Shown here piece by piece: positions 40,739 to 40,800 of a stretch of DNA of 40,800 bases. Location of the stretch: positions 1 to 40,800 of the forward strand of contig NZ_WKKH01000039.1 in the NCBI RefSeq assembly GCF_009674725.1. The letters run 5' to 3'. The stretch comes from Pedobacter petrophilus. GTDB lineage: Bacteria; Bacteroidota; Bacteroidia; Sphingobacteriales; Sphingobacteriaceae. The notes below the pieces were generated by a model. The model had not been told where the DNA came from, searched no databases, and was given only the letters and a program-made list of their open reading frames with translations. Position 1 is the stretch's first letter. Every line of letters begins with the position of its first letter. The position numbers were made by a program, and so were the translations under genes.

Positions 40739-40800
40739 ATTTGACCCCCTTTCGCCAATTTTAAATTGACCCCCAGAGTTGTTGCTTGAAAAAAGCAGAA
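40739..40800. mobile_element. probable insertion sequence end (IS21-like), continues beyond the window
   Basis: Directly after the broken nuclease gene, ttgaccccc occurs at 40741-40749 and again at 40766-40774, 25 bases apart. Repeated transposase-binding sites near the end are typical of IS21-family elements, and the motif ggggtcaa on the other strand resembles their ends in Bacteroidota from memory. No transposase is in view. The family assignment is a guess. Confidence 0.4.

Overview
The window is chromosomal DNA from a Bacteroidota member, most likely family Sphingobacteriaceae (Pedobacter-like). This placement is an inference. The evidence is a short 286-residue primary sigma factor, the DUF3822-rsmD-coaD cluster, a Rho with a long polar insertion, DUF2851 and DUF3822 proteins, GH78 and PL9-like polysaccharide enzymes, and promoters matching the Bacteroidota consensus TAnnTTTG. 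Shine-Dalgarno sequences are largely absent. Most of the window is ordinary core genome, and the right end is accessory.

Layout. Positions 1-5300 hold a small membrane protein, the primary sigma factor, a DUF2975/XRE regulator pair and ClpB. Positions 5550-10750 hold a secreted GH78 alpha-L-rhamnosidase, pyrE with an SRPBCC gene, a NUDIX hydrolase that starts face to face with pyrE, and coaD. Positions 10839-12181 complete the DUF3822-rsmD-coaD cluster. Positions 12182-12880 are non-coding and carry six 62-bp tandem repeats in front of a DAC-domain (diadenylate-cyclase-like) protein, followed by a RecD/Pif1-like helicase. Positions 15989-18311 hold a four-helix-bundle sensor-like membrane protein, a CvfB-like S1 protein and a scramblase/LURP-like protein. 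Positions 18465-21945 encode a heterodimeric ABC exporter. Positions 22019-28575 hold sppA, folK, an Hpt protein, pssA, rho and pyrF. Positions 28737-33036 hold an EamA transporter, a DUF2851 protein, small proteins and an ankyrin protein. Positions 33430-37885 hold ftsK, a LolA-like gene and a PL9-like beta-helix lipoprotein. Positions 38092-39178 hold a small conserved protein and a PhnP-like metallo-hydrolase.

The most unusual locus is 39187-39845. One promoter and two terminators frame three versions of a tRNA-Leu(GAG). The first is a 5' fragment with an 18-bp palindrome in its D-loop. The second is an intact gene. The third is a nearly full copy that lacks its 5' acceptor strand and has palindromes in both the D-loop and the T-loop. 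A small GIY-YIG nuclease gene lies between the intact and the broken copy. All three palindromes share the core ccgatagctatcgg, which I noticed nowhere else in the window. This looks like a tRNA-targeting nuclease cassette, or the remains of one.

A second window-wide pattern is that a TAnnTTTG box ends exactly 4-5 nt before the ATG of at least six genes: pyrE, coaD, the DUF3822 gene, the Hpt gene, the gene at 38092 and the gene at 40022. This suggests leaderless transcripts. The window ends in a DUF1016/YhcG nuclease gene cut off by what looks like the end of an insertion sequence.
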